In this document: one piece after another, positions 1-12,251 of the stretch | Numbering within the stretch: position 1 is the first letter of the stretch | Layout: each line of letters begins with the position of its first letter | Assembly (NCBI RefSeq): GCF_907165205.1 | Contig: NC_058193.1 | Coordinates: 25,557,521 to 25,621,520 of the forward strand | Length of the DNA stretch: 64,000 nt | DNA from: Coccinella septempunctata | Taxonomy: Eukaryota; Arthropoda; Insecta; Coleoptera; Coccinellidae | Reading direction: 5' to 3' | Made by a program: the position numbers and the translations under genes | Notes under the pieces: model-generated | What the model was told of the DNA's origin: nothing | The model's database searches: none | Seen by the model: only the letters and a program-made list of their open reading frames with translations

Positions 1-36
1 CGCCTCCTTCAAATTCAGCTTGAGCAAACTCATGAG

Positions 37-589
37 GTGCAAATTAGCACTCAGACAATAAGAAATCGCCTCAGAGAATATGATTTAAGGCCTCGTGTCG
101 CGGCAAGAGGCCCAGCTCTTACCCCAGCCCATCGAAGGGCGCGTTTGGATTTTGCGAGAGAGCATATCCATTGGGAAGAGACCGATTGGGAAAGAGTTCT
201 CTCCACAGATGAGTCTAGATTCTGCCTCTACCATTGTGATCGACGTTCCCTTGTATACAGACGTCCACATGAAAGATATGCTCAGTGCAATTTCCTGAAT
301 ACTACTGGTTTCGGGGGAGGATCGATTATGGTATGGGGTGGAATATCTTTGACTGCACGCACAGACCTAGTGGTCGTTGATAAATGGAGCTATGAATGCT
401 GATAAGTATATAAGGAACATTCTTGAAAAGCATGTAGTGCCATTTGCCCCATACATTGGTGAAAATTTCATTTTTATGGGCGATAATGCCAGACCCCATC
501 GTGCGCGCATCGTTCAGGAGTACCTTGAAGAGGTTGAAGTCTCTCGAATGGAATGGCCAGCAAGAAGTCCAGATCTCAATGTGCGTTAA
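37..589 (+). pseudogene. Tc1-like transposase fragment, frameshifted and 3'-truncated
   Basis: Remains of a DDE transposase of the IS630/Tc1/mariner superfamily. The first frame (37-402) has a helix-turn-helix-like start (STQTIRNRLRE), the first catalytic aspartate in STDESRF and the family block MVWGGIS. Near 380 the reading moves to another frame (377-589), which carries the second aspartate in MGDNARPHRA and the block WPARSPDLN. It stops immediately before the position of the third acidic residue. The frameshift and the loss of the end make it inactive. The 5' part probably continues left of the window. No terminal inverted repeat is visible on the right side. Confidence 0.88.
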
Positions 590-1130
590 TTTTTTTCCGC
601 AGTGTAGTTCAATGGCTGGAAAAAAAAACTGAAATATCCTTGCTGATCAACTTTTCATAGTGAAAACAAAACTACGCTTCACATGTTATTGATAAATATT
701 TTCGTATTCTTCTTGAGTAGTTTATCTTATTCAATGATCATCTTACCGAGTCTATCATCTTGATGCAGGTCATCGTATGTTCTCAGACGTACAGGCTCCT
801 GTGAATAGTTTATTTACTTTATATACATTCAACATATAGGTAAGGTTAGGTTCTGATCGATTTCTTATCGTAACTTATTGTACTACTTAGGGAAAACACA
901 ACTTACTTATTTGAAAGGGGGTGTTGTGGTACTTCATTATGAAGAACTCGTCGAAAATTAATGAAATGATAGCTCAAATATCAGAAAAGGCAATGTAGAA
1001 TTCACCTTCTTCTAAAAGTAACACTTTGGTGCCTAAGGCAATCAGGATAGTAATACACAATAATCAGACTGGCGTTTGAGAAATATTCATTCGTTTTTTC
1101 CTTGAGCCCCAACTGACACTATACAGAGTG
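590..1130. other. Intergenic, no gene seen
   Basis: AT-rich sequence following the broken transposase. I find no splice-bounded exon, RNA gene or clear repeat here. Confidence 0.5.
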
Positions 1131-1670
1131 ATTCATAACTATTGGGACATAGACTAAGGGCAAATTGTTTGGACCAAAATATGGCGACAGGACCAAATAT
1201 ACCTCAATAAAATATTGCTGTGGAAAAAGATAGAGGGCGTTAAAGTTGAATTTTTTATAAGGGGACAGAATAATATTTCCTTCGAAATTCGAAAGTCCTT
1301 TATTAAAAGAATTAGAAAAGGCATAGAAGTCGGAGGAGGCCACGTAGAACATTTAATTTAAGTTTATTCTTTTTATGTTACACTGTTTTTAATTATGCTT
1401 TATCGTCGAAATAAATAAATAAAATAAATAAATCGTTACTTCAAATCCCCTTCCGATGCTCTGAACTGTCAATTGGGTTTTTCTTAAAAACGGATTAAAA
1501 AATATACAGTGAAATTATTAGCAAAAAACGAAAAATAAAATTCAACTTTAACGCCCTCTATCTTTTTCCACAGCAATATTTTATTGAGGTATATTTGGTC
1601 CTATAGCCATATTTTGGTCCAAACAATCTGCCCTTAGCCTATGTCCCAATAGTTATGAATCACCCTGTAT
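1131..1670. mobile_element. Foldback/MITE-like element with about 120-bp inverted arms
   Basis: The left arm (from 1131, ATACAGAGTGATTCATAAC) is repeated in inverted orientation at the right end (to 1670, ending CACCCTGTAT). Both arms include the blocks ATTGGGACATAG, GGACCAAAATATGG and AGAGGGCGTTAAAGTTGAA. TA dinucleotides border the CAGRGTG ends, as expected of Tc1/mariner-type insertions. There is no coding capacity inside, so it is most likely a non-autonomous element. The CAGGGTG-type end recurs in the elements at 57459 and 62779. Confidence 0.75.
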
Positions 1671-1677
1671 GATTCAT

Positions 1678-2372
1678 CTCAGTTCATTTTGAAATTTCAG
1701 AATGTAACAGAGTTTTGTCAAATCGGTAGTTTTTAACAATCTAAATGGCTCAATCCAGCTCATCCAGATCGACGAGTGTTATGCCTCTGAATTATTTCTG
1801 ATTCTTTTCATCTTCACGGAATTATAGATGGATATTATTGCGCGTATTGGTAAGAAAATATCCTGGAATATTTCGTCCATTATCAAAATTCACAAAAATC
1901 ACTACTTGTCTCGTAGGGATAATTGAAGATGAAGACCATCATATTATCGTTTTTAATTTTCCCACGAGATAACACACCACCCCTTTTCTTAGAAACTGTA
2001 CGACAATTTATATAAAACAGCCCCTCAGTTCATTTCGAAATTTCAGAATGTAACAGAGTTTTGTCAAATCGGTAGTTTTTAACAATCTAAATGGCTCAAT
2101 CCAGCTCATCCAGATCGACGAGTGTTATGCCTCTGAATTATTTCTGATTCTTTTCATCTTCACGGAATTATAGATGGATATTATTGCGCGTATTGGTCAG
2201 AAAATATCCTGGAATATTTCGTCCATTATCAAAATTCACAAAAATCACTACTTGTCTCGTAGGGATAATTGATAAGATGAAGACCATCATATAATCGTTT
2301 TTAATTTTCCCACGAGATAACACACCACCCCTTTTCTTAGAAACTGTACGACAATTTATATAAAACAGCCCC
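1678..2372. repeat. Tandem duplication, two copies of about 348 bp
   Basis: The stretch starting CTCAGTTCATTT at 1678 recurs at 2024 with only a few differences (for example AATTGAAGATGAAG against AATTGATAAGATGAAG), and both copies end in TATAAAACAGCCCCT. The two copies abut directly. No open frame is shared by them. This looks like a recent local duplication of non-coding DNA. Confidence 0.85.
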
Positions 2373-2514
2373 TAAAGCAATATATTATTATCGACATTTC
2401 CATTTCGAAGACGTAAAAACTAAGAATGGAACTTGTAGATGAAGCAAAAATTTCAACAATAGAAATAAAAAGAATTTCATAACAAACTAAAGAAGGAAAT
2501 AGAACTGGGGACAA

Positions 2515-5500
2515 TCAACTCACGAAATCGCAGATATAGGAGAAATAGGGAGATGTTGGTCGCTGAATTACTGGATTCTTGTATTTATCAGATCTTCTTT
2601 GCGGCCATTCGAAAGTGAACGGTACCAAGTAGACACTCCCGTATTTTTTCTTTTTGGGCTTCGGTTTCCGAGGTGCCGGTTTTTTTTCTTTTCTAGGTGG
2701 CGACGGAGAGCGGACGTGCATCTCCCTCAAAGTGTCTCGCAGACATAAATGCGCCACTCCGGAGAGAATGAGTCTATCATTGATGGAATAACACATTCGT
2801 TGAGGTTTTATGAGCTGATACAGTACCTGTAATAAAACGAGAAATCTGATCCTTCAGTTGGATTAGATGTAAAGTGGTGCATTTTTACTGTGGAAAGCGA
2901 TTAGGGTATGAATTGTGATGGAAATGGAAATGAACAGACTCGGAAAACAGAGACGGACTCTTAGTTTGACCTTTGATGGAAATTATGAAAGAATAAAAAA
3001 TTCGTAGTTCATGTTATAGGTACATTTATGAATATTATCGAATATAAATAACTAGCGACAATTTCGACATACGAGGATGTATTGATATCTAGTTAGCCTA
3101 GACCAGTTCCATGCATAAAAAAATATTGCGTTACCAACGAACAATAACTCATTGGAAGTGTCAGTGTGAAGTTTGAGGTCAAAAAAGTAAACCAGAGTTA
3201 CGCAATAAATTAAAAGAAAGAAGATGTCCACCGAAATTATGAAAATCGAAAAATAATTGGAGTTCATGACATGATTTTATCAGACCGTCGAATTGGGCTA
3301 AAATGGATATCTGAAGCACTGAATATTTCATACGAACACGTTCATCATATATGTATTTCAATTTGGACATGAGAAAAATTGCTGCAAAATGGATCCCCAA
3401 ATGTTTGAATGTTGACCAAAAGCGTGCAAGGGTAGAAGCATCGCGTTCGATCTGTGCTCGATTTGAAAACGATGTAGACTTCTTAAACCGAATTGTTACT
3501 ATGGATGAGACTTGGATACATTTCTACGATCCAGAAACAAAGCAACAATCGATGGAATGGTGACACTCTGGTTCTCCAAGACCTAAGAAGTTTCGTGTCC
3601 AAAAATCTGCTGGAAGAGTTCTAGCTTCAGTTTTTGGGGTTGCCATGGAGTAATCATGATTGATTGTTTGGATAAGGGTAGAACAATAACTGGAGAATAC
3701 TATTCGACATTACTGACCACTCTACGGGAAAAAATTAAAGAGAAAAGACGCGGAAAGCTATCCAAAGGTGTTTTGTTTTTGCAGGACAACGCCTCTGTAC
3801 ACAAATTTCATGTTGCCATGCAAAAAATTCGTGATTTATGGTTTGAATTCCTAGAACACCCTCCTTATTTATTATTTAGCTCCATCCGACTATCATCTCT
3901 TTCCTCAACTGAAAAAAAAATTTAAAAGGTCGTAAATTTTCTTCCAACGAGGAGGTAACAAAAGCTGTGGAGGTCTGGTTTGCAGAGCAAGAAGAAACAT
4001 TTTAAAAGGTCTAGAGACGTTGCAGGTTCGATGTAATAAATGTATCCAATTGAGAGGAGAATATGTTGAGTAATAAAATAAATTGACATTGACATTTTGT
4101 TTGGGTCTATAGTAGACTAAGAATTTTACAATATATCCTCGTATAAAGTGACAATTTTTAAAACACATTGACGTTTTGATCGTTTTACTTTTCGTAACCA
4201 GTTACGAATAGTAAAATATAACTGATGATGAAACGATATTTCCATAGCAACGGAGCGAAAAATTAAATAATTTCCGTCACTAAACGATTGAAAAGGAATC
4301 TACAAGGAAAGCTTGTATAGACGTTTTTGCCACTTTTGGTACTTTCAATTTGAATTCATAGCCACATCCTATTCAAAATTAGAAAAAGTATTGTGTGAAA
4401 CGCTATTTTTCGTATTTGGCATTCTTTTACGCTCATTACGAAAAATAATGCTTTTCCCAAATGGTTGCACAAATATATATTGTGTGACCAGTTGCAATGA
4501 ATAATCGCAAAACTTCAAAAAATGCAATCTGTGGGCAATACAGGAATGCTGGCCCATTCAATTAATGCATCAAATCATCACTTATTGACGTATGTGCAAC
4601 ATTTTTCTCAAAAATTTAGCGCCTAAAATATATTACCATAAGAAACTCCACTGGACATCCGAAACTTTTCGTTAGTGCTCTCCAAAGCTGACTGTCGTTG
4701 GGCAAGGGCCTCATTCCCAGAAGTGAAAGACTGGAATGTGTTGCTTTGGTGAGATGACTATCCAAATCTTTCTTGATTGCCGTTTTCAAATTGTCAATCA
4801 CTTGTTTCTGCTGAGGTGACAACTCCTGATACCATTCAGGTCCAGTCAAGCACAGTAGTACATTATGTGAGTATTTTTCTATAAGTCCAAAATAGTGTTT
4901 GTTTCGTCTTTCGAATGAAATCCGAACCATTTGTTTATGAAAAATGGCTTTCGGTTGACTTTCCTGAATTTTGGTAGAGATATATGTTGTAGTTGACCTT
5001 CCCGTGGGGGAGTGCCCGTGGACACGTTTGTCGTGACAAAAGTGTCCATGGGCACAAAAAAAGTCGTATGACTAGTTTTCGAGAAACAGAGTCAAGGATG
5101 AAAAGTAAAGTGGAGAATATTTTTTGCCCAATACTTTTGATTTTACCAAAATTTCAGGAAATTTATCCGTAAATTGCCATCAATCCTTTACAATATCTTA
5201 TTGATGCATATAATCACAATAAATTGATAACATACGCTGTTCCGCTGTGTCTTTTAGTCTCTTCTTAGTAATTGCCTTCAACCTCTGCTTGTGTTCTATT
5301 TGTTTCTTTCCCCACTTTTCGAAATATTTCTCCTCGAGAAATTTCCATTGTGGGAGAATGCCATGAAAAAATTCTGTTCCAAGTGAAAAACCGTCTACGA
5401 ATTTGGCTCCCTTCTTGCCTTCCCTCTTCTCATCAGACTGAAGACAAAGATGGTATATATTGTACAAAGTTTACCCCAAGATTATGTCATCTCAGAAACC

Positions 5501-5568
5501 TGAAAAGCTCCAACACTTATATCCATTCCCAGACATATTCCATTGGGGTTACTGGGTACATAAGCCAT
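2515..5568 (-). CDS. Unrecognised four-exon gene, basic C-terminal region
   Basis: I do not recognise the family. Proposed exons (minus): 5568-5500, starting MAYVPSNPNG in an AAAATGG context; 5437-5236, charged (KWGKKQIEHKQRLKAITKK); 4963-4637 (LTGPEWYQELSPQQKQVIDN); and 2826-2515, phase 0 with the previous exon, continuing LMVLYQLIKPQR and ending CDFVS-stop. The last exon has a very basic linker (RSPSPPRKEKKPAPRK) before a conserved-looking tail. The acceptors and most donors are canonical. One problem remains: exon 2 ends in phase 1 while exon 3 reads from phase 0, so a small exon, another splice site or an indel is missing from the model. The 1.8-kb last intron contains a mariner copy. No function is inferred. 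Confidence 0.55.
3070..4143 (+). mobile_element. Degenerate mariner element (copy 1)
   Basis: The element runs from the inverted end CGAGGATGTATTGATATCTA (3072) to the complementary end near 4141, flanked by TA on both sides. At about 1.07 kb it is shorter than the usual 1.3 kb, so part is deleted. Coding remains: 3351-3563 with DETWIHFYDPETKQQ, an in-frame stop after MEW, a frameshift, then 3656-3925 with FLQDNASVHK. It lies in the last intron of the minus-strand gene 2515-5568, in opposite orientation. It is very similar to the copy at 54120-55289. Confidence 0.88.
5013..5054. repeat. Short inverted repeat (hairpin), 13-bp arms
   Basis: TGCCCGTGGACAC is followed after 16 bases by GTGTCCATGGGCA, which can pair with one mismatch. 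It lies in a predicted intron. Its role is unknown; it may be a trace of an old element. Confidence 0.6.
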
Positions 5569-5700
5569 TTTTACACACAATTTTAATCCTTTTCCAAAAA
5601 TCAAAAGAGTCAAACAACAATTTTGACAAATTAATGACAGGAAAATACGGAGAGGCATTGATATGAAATAATGCTCAGAGATAAAAAAAGACATCAAGGA

Positions 5701-5727
5701 TGTCTAAAGAATTTCTCGTTAAGGTAA
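5701..5727 (+). other. Possible short first coding exon (MSKEFLVK)
   Basis: ATG opens an eight-codon frame that ends at a strong donor (AAG then GTAAGT) at 5727. It lies divergently, about 130 bp from the predicted start of the minus-strand gene at 5568, which would suit a shared promoter. I could not find a next exon with matching phase; a small frame at 6290-6450 (starting MVYQKKQRVYRRED) is one candidate. This is weak evidence. Confidence 0.2.
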
Positions 5728-6939
5728 GTATTTTTTCTTTTCGGGATCGAGCAAAAATCAAACCTACCTACAAATACGGGAATCGCTTCAAAATTTCAGC
5801 TTTTGGAACTTTTCATGCATGTTTGAATGTTTGGTACTGTAAAAAGGGTGAGTCTTTGACTCTTACAAATATCAACCCCTTCCAACTTATATAGGCAGAA
5901 ATGCAACCGCTTTAGTTCGCCCTTCAGCCGGTGCGATTACTTTGGGGCGCTAGAGTCGAGTCGTGTTACTATAGAAATCAAAAATAATATCTTTGATAGA
6001 AATCCTACATAGATTTTCAATCTATGAAATACTGTTCTGATGACAGCTTTATTTTGGCGAAGTTTTTCCATGAAATGTTCTTATTTTTTCAATAATTTAT
6101 TTGACTAGTGGGAATCATATACGTTCTTCTAGTTCCGTTTCTTGCTTTAGTGGTAAGTGATTGGTTTTTTGATCATTATGTTTGTGTAATCATGAAGCTT
6201 GGAATTTGTCCACTCACGGATGGCTGAAGAAAGTATAAGTTATTCAGTATTTGAAAACTCAACATTCCTTCAACACATTTTTCTCGAAAATGGTTTACCA
6301 GAAGAAACAGAGAGTTTACCGAAGAGAAGACTTCGAATATCCAGTCAACAGGAGCAATTACAAGAATACCTATAATTCATTTGTGATTAACTGTAATAGT
6401 TATGTCATTATATTCCTAACCAATATCATTTTCTGCAGAACAACTCCTTAGAGATATGGTTTAAGGTTTAATAAAAATTCTGCTTCTTCCTAAACTGCTC
6501 TTATTTTATTTTCCAATAATTTGTACTTGAATACTTTTACAACACCCCCTGCAATGCAGTCGTTTTATTAGGTGGTATACCTTTTTAGTTCCACGGTGGG
6601 TAATTTCAGTCTTCAATTTTAATTGTTTCTGTACCTACAATTCAATAGTTGGAAAAAAATCACGATTCATTTTCCAATCAACAAATTTGTCTTCGATTTA
6701 TCTGTACCTAATGCAGTATCTTTAGTTTTGTTGCAAATGAATGAAATAGGTTATCTATGTGAAATAGTTTCATTTGTGAATAACAATTGAGACGACGCAA
6801 AGTCTACTGGGGTTCAAAATTTCAAATCGAATGAATAGGTTTTGGCCCGCTACCTACGACCGATGCCGCAGAGCAGTAGTTCCGATTTCCACCGGTGCGA
6901 TTTTAGAGCAGCGCTGTTCTAGAGCCTAGAACCATAGAT
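5728..6939. other. Intergenic, weak repeats only
   Basis: No convincing gene. A motif CCGGTGCGATT occurs at 5929 and again near 6892 with similar flanks, suggesting two fragments of one dispersed repeat. Confidence 0.4.
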
Positions 6940-7660
6940 TAAAAACAGCGTCAACAAATTTAGTACGGAAGTCGGACTTCTTCTCGTTTGGTATTTCTAT
7001 GCAAATATTTTGACAGTACCTACATTCTTGAGGTAAAAAAAACACTGTTTTCCTTTGCCATTTTTTTCCGAATCGGCTCGGTTTGATAGATATACATTGG
7101 GTTTCATAAAACTTTGATTGTGCGATCAACGATTTGGAGAGTCACTTGATTTCTAAAACGAAATCACTGAAACTTTTTCATTGCTGACTATATTGAACAA
7201 GTAGCAATTGAGAATAATTTAATGGACGTATAAACATCATAATTTGATGCGAGAATGATATTCTGATTGATCATGACTGAATTATCGATTGAAAACAAAT
7301 TGACGTCTGTTGGTCAATCAAGCGTTGATTCCCTGATCACGCTTTATGAAATCCGAGGATAGTTTGTTGAAGAACCATAAAAAAAATTATTTTCAGTTCT
7401 CACAAACAGTTTTCTAGAATGAAATGAAGTTCGGAATATAGTTTTTCATTTATTTGATGAATCTTTTTCGATTTCAAGATATTACCCACGTCTTCCAGTT
7501 TTGTCATTCATTACGTACCAAAATATTCCAAAAATTCAAAGAACCCAACTCTTGAAACTAAGTTGGACGCTATCTAATGAATATTTGAACGTTTTGTGAA
7601 ATAAAAATATTCTTCTTATTTTTTCGTAGTATAATGCGCCGTTTTCGAGTAATTTGATGT
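6940..7660 (-). repeat. Dispersed repeat, interrupted by a MITE
   Basis: Read on the minus strand, this region matches 47880-48290 over several blocks (TCGAAAACGGCG, CAAATATTCATTAGATAGCGT, GAGTTGG.TTCTTTGAATTTTTGG, AACCGAGCCGATTCGG). The match is broken here by a 256-bp insertion (7099-7354). A further piece of the family lies near 7808-7910 in direct orientation (GACCGAATCGGAAAAAATGG). No coding frame was recognised; the family is unknown. Confidence 0.7.
7099..7354. mobile_element. MITE, GGGTTTCATAAA family, copy 1
   Basis: Inverted ends GGGTTTCATAAAACTTTGAT and the complement of GCTTTATGAAATCC enclose about 256 bp without coding capacity. A second copy is at 63176-63404 (shared block GGGAATCAACGCTTGATTG). 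The corresponding site in the related repeat at 47880-48290 lacks the insert, which supports a mobile element and its boundaries. Confidence 0.75.
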
Positions 7661-8067
7661 TCAAAAATTAAAAAGTATTTGAGAATTTGAGTACTTTGGC
7701 TGAATACAATTCTATTTAAAAGGTCCACAGATGTGTAGTATCGCAGATTTCGCTAGTTATTCTGAAGGTAATTTTGTTTTTTCAGGGGTGGCACACGTAT
7801 TTTTTTATTAGGACCGAATCGGAAAAAATGGTATAGAAAAAAGTGTCTTTTCACCTCAAGAATCTACTGTTGAAATATTTGGACGAGTCAAATACTCACC
7901 CTGCATATTCATTCTTATAAAATATCAGTTACAGCCTGCAGTTGAATACTCAGAGTTTACAGTTATAACTTGTAATCCCTGTATTTTTGAGGATTTCCTG
8001 AATTTTGTCACCTCAATATACTTGAAGTGTATTCACTTTTTTGAATTTCTGTGTATTCAGAATAATA

Positions 8068-9383
8068 GTTGGGGAGCCGACGATGCTAAATCGGGATTTA
8101 CTCGAGCGTCGTGGAGACTCAGTGGATTTTGAAGATTAGATGGTAGAAAGAAAAAAGTTTCTATGATGTAAGCACTTTTAGCGGTGGGGAAAGCTTTTGC
8201 AGGTTTTCAAAGATGTAAAAAAAATCGTCAGCTGTACATATACTCGAGCGTGTCAGGTTAAGATACTGTATACATGGCCTATATGGTCTCTGATAATAAT
8301 AAATTCATGCTTATCTGACAGTTTGCGAGGAGGGGCTGGCAAAAAAATATTTTTTCAAGCTTGTCAGAGTTTTAAAGGATATGTTAATTGGACCCAAAGG
8401 AAGATACTTTTCGAGAGATTGACAATTCGGACGTGACGCAAGGTCACGGCGGTCCTTTGAAAATGCAAAAAAAAACGGTACTTGTACATACTCGAGCGTG
8501 TCAGATTTTCATATAGATGGTTAATCTCGGTGTTGCAGACGTGTTGACCCATTAATCTGACACTAATCAGGGGGGTTTTCTCAATCTGACACTTTGAAGA
8601 TGATAACAATGCATTTTTTAGAATATCTTCCTTCCTGTACCTCTAATCGTTTTTGTATTTATTATGAAAGTTGTAGATAATAATATTCTATACAAATTTT
8701 GTCTGAAGCAATTTTAGATACTCTTAGCCGTTTTCGAGCTAGAGGGTGATGAGGACGAGGAGCTTAGCCACACATGCGAAAGGCCAAAAGGTCAAAGTAG
8801 AAACCCAGTCTAATGAACATTTCATCGCTATATATCTCAAAAACGTTCAAACGTAAATAAAATTGCTTCGGACAACATTTTTTGAAATTGTTATGGTCTA
8901 CAACTTTTATAATGAATGCAAAAACAATTTAAAGTCCGGAAAAGGAGAAATTTCAAAAAAAACTGATTTTTGTGACCTTCATGGCCAATTTTTATTGGCC
9001 ATATTAATCATTAATTATAAAAGCTTCAAATTAAATAAAAGCCACCATGCTCGAGAATGTACATGTGTCTTTTTTTACAAGTTTGGCGCCCTCCCACACA
9101 TTTTCTTCACGCTTAAATTGTCAGATTAAGAGAAAATATACTTTTCAACATGTAATTAACCACATATATATCTCAATATCTGACAAGCTCGATTATGTAC
9201 AATGATCGTTTTTCTTTTACTCTTCTGACAGGCTATCCTATAGACAATTCATATACACAGATCTAATTTTTGGTAGAGGTACTCTACAGGGTCCAAGGTA
9301 TATCTCCCCCTATATTGACAATATAGGTATATTGATCTGACACGTTTGAGTAAATTCCAAATTTGCCTCTTGGGCTCCCCATC
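8068..9383. mobile_element. TIR element with recurring CTCGAGCGTGTCAG motifs
   Basis: The left end GTTGGGGAGCC (8068, preceded by TA) and the right end GGGCTCCCCATC (to 9383, followed by TA) are inverted. Inside, variants of TACTCGAGCGTGTCAGAT recur near 8099, 8242, 8358 and 8491 on the plus strand, and near 9051, 9181 and 9334 on the minus strand, so they point inward from both ends. No transposase frame was seen, so it is probably non-autonomous. A second copy of the left part begins at 62371. I cannot name the family. Confidence 0.72.
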
Positions 9384-11830
9384 TATAAGTACCGATCTAG
9401 GATCTAGGATGAGCACAGATGATATCTGGAATGCCGAATTATTCGGTTATGACTAACATTGTTCAAGAAAGTAATGATGTATATAAACAAATCTCTAGTG
9501 TTCACGATTTCATATTCCAGCGAATATTGTCTTCTCGAATGGACAAATCAACATCAAGATATTGTAATTTGATGAAGCCAGCAGGGCGGTTCCCATCATC
9601 GCAAAACCAATTATTCGCGCAACCGGACAAACCCGATGCTGTTCCATAATCTGTAATGCTAATATCCAATTGCTCAGTTCATTTAAAGGACCCAGCATAC
9701 CGCAATAATTCCAACTTCGGTTATGCATCTCCAAACTTGATCAGCAGAGCCTAATCTGAATCTTCAGTAACTCATTTGTGGCTAAGCCAAGTTCCCAAGT
9801 TTTCCAATACGCCGTGGATTCTCGAGTTCTTAATTCGATTCCACTCCAGAATTGACTTAATTGCCTTCGGTGCACCAGATCAGAGCCAAATCGTCCTGTG
9901 GTTCCTGTTGGGCTTCCGCAAGTGTAAATACCATTACAGACCGGAGATTCGAACACTGGTCGCGAAAGCGATAGAAATCGAAAATTATCTCCGCCGGAGG
10001 CAACAGGGGGTAGGTCGTCTCACAAACATGATTGTGCGAATGTTTCCTGTTAACTGGTTGACGTCGACACGTGTAATTAGAGAGAGTTACTGAATAGTCG
10101 AATGATGCGCCGTTCAGGGCACTAACTAGACAACATATATAGCTAATAGGTAATAGGTGCCCCTTTGCATAGGCTGAAAATGTTTTTAGAAATATCGAGG
10201 TATGTATAATTTGATCAACAATACCGTCAAACCTGTCAACTTTGTGACACGCAAGGTTTTTGTAACATTAAGCTGCCTATTGGGCACTAGCAATAAGTTA
10301 AATGTGTGGTACACTTGCAAGGATAATTCCTGTCATCTAGCTCATCTTTAAGCACTACTGGTGTGGATAACCGGTAGTTGAGAGGTTTCTTCTATATTTT
10401 AGAACACAAGTTGGGTTTGGTTCAGGGCTGACCAGAGGCCCGGGGGGCCCAGGCCACGAAGAGGCCTGGCTGCGGGCCCTTTTCCTACTAGCTGTTATTA
10501 TGCAACTAAAAATTCGAGTGGTAATGTGTCGAATATCCACAGCTTCTGTCGCCTTTCCGTTCCCAGTATCAAATTGCCAAAGAAAGAAAATTTTTCCTTT
10601 CATAAAAGAGCTGAATGAGTTGGATTCGCCTGCGATCGTTATATTATGCCTTAAAGAAATACGAGGTCTTTATGAATAATTGAACATCGCAGTTGGCTTT
10701 GAATTATTTTGTGCTGCTCCTCACTAAAGATAAAAAACGCCATTCCATGATATTCGATGAAGAGATATTCTTTCTTGTTGTCCTCAGTCAGCAGATTTTT
10801 TATGGAAAAGCAAAGGGTAGCATTCCCACGTAGGTATTCACTAGAAGTAAATTTTCAAGGGATTGATCAGGAACGTGGATTAGGGGGGAAAACAGGTTCC
10901 AAATTTCCAGAAAAATATATTCTTGAATTATGAAGATCTGGAATGTGTTGATAATGATATTCTTCTTTAACCTATCAAATTTGTTCAAAGGTCCATGTCG
11001 GTTGCCAAAAAAAAAACCAGAGACTTTCACACATCTACCCTGCAAACAGCGTGATGAATCAAACTAAGTAGGCGGATGATCTTATAATTATTGTCATGAT
11101 GATTGGAGTGAAAATTATACCACGTGACTTTTCAGGTTTCCAGACCTCTCTTACATTTTTTGCTGCATATTTAGTAAATTCCCTGATTTACTTCTAAGGT
11201 AGGGAGTTTTCAACTACCTCTTGCCAGAATTGAGCAGTATTCAAATTACTTTTGTAATTAAAAGAGTTACACTCAATTGAAATACGAATTTGATAGTTTT
11301 AATTCAATTCCTCGATGAAAAAGTCATTTGCAATTTTTATTACAAATACCTACCTGATTGACTTGGCTATTTTGTATTGTATTTAGTATTTCAAATAAAT
11401 ACTTTATGACATAAAAATACATATTTGCACATAATCAATAAGACTCGGGATTCAAGGGTTGCCAAATTATTCATGCAGTTTCTGAACCAAATTTTCCGCC
11501 GTTAATTTTGTGTTTGGATTTCCAACAGAAAGAGCATTGAATTATTTTACTTGATATTTATTATTTGCTCACCTCACCAGAAGTGATCTTATAATGAAAG
11601 AATTCCTCAGTATCATAGATTATAATGCTCAGTATCCCTCTTCAAATGAAACAAATAAAAAACACACCTGTTTTATATTCTTTATTTCCCTATCATATTA
11701 ATATAATTTCCTATTCGTGAAAAATCGTCAATATATAAAATATCTATATACAATCTTTGTTCTATAATGGGAACATAAAATATTCAATACTTCATACATT
11801 ACATAATACTTTGAATTTATACAAAATGAA
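9384..11830. other. Intergenic, no gene recognised
   Basis: Only short open frames of unremarkable composition. A GC-rich spot at 10430-10480 (GAGGCCCGGGGGGCCC and a nearby AGGCCTGG) stands out from the AT-rich surroundings and may be the end of an old element; no partner end was found. Confidence 0.4.
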
Positions 11831-12085
11831 TTAGTTTATTCTCTCATATTCTCTATAGTCAGCAAAACTGTTAGGAAGTCCGTAGAAGGCATATAAGGAA
11901 AAACCTGTAAAGAAGCAGATGAAAGATCCCAATGAACAAACATTGATAAAAGCATTAGCAAACAAAAACACCTCAACAGGCAAATCAAATGGTGTCACAA
12001 CAAAAATACTGAGATTCCGACTATGGCACACATGGAAGGGACAAACACGGAGAAAATTATAACAGAGATGGGTTTATGCGGCATG
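11831..12085 (-). pseudogene. Frameshifted membrane-protein exon, possible transporter tail relic
   Basis: After an acceptor (GGTTTTAG) at about 12086, one frame reads MPHKPISVIIFSVFVPSMCA and stops. The frame one base off continues FVVTPFDLPVEVFLFANAF and later FFTGFSLYAFYGLPNS, ending at a stop at 11831. Together they suggest two membrane segments and a short hydrophilic tail, broken by one indel. The segment ending YAFYGLPNS faintly resembles the last membrane helix of cationic amino acid transporters, whose gene lies upstream on the same strand without an obvious last exon. The similarity is too low to decide; an unrelated membrane protein is possible. Confidence 0.3.
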
Positions 12086-12251
12086 TTACTAAAACCTTAG
12101 AAGATCGCGTGAACCCCATCTACCAATAAGATTTTCTTAGGTCTTAGTAACGTATCAAAAACTCACCATAACAAATGTATGGTGACAAAAATATATGTAT
12201 TCATATTTTCCAATTGTTCGATTCGAAAATAAGACGAGAGATAAATGAGGG

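Noticed and set aside
9419..10093. Overlapping frames on both strands suggesting a gene
   Set aside because: No recognisable motif, no consistent splice sites and no frame clearly preferred.
10430..10480. hAT element end (CAGGGCTG and G/C runs)
   Set aside because: Only one end is suggestive; no partner TIR or 8-bp duplication was found.
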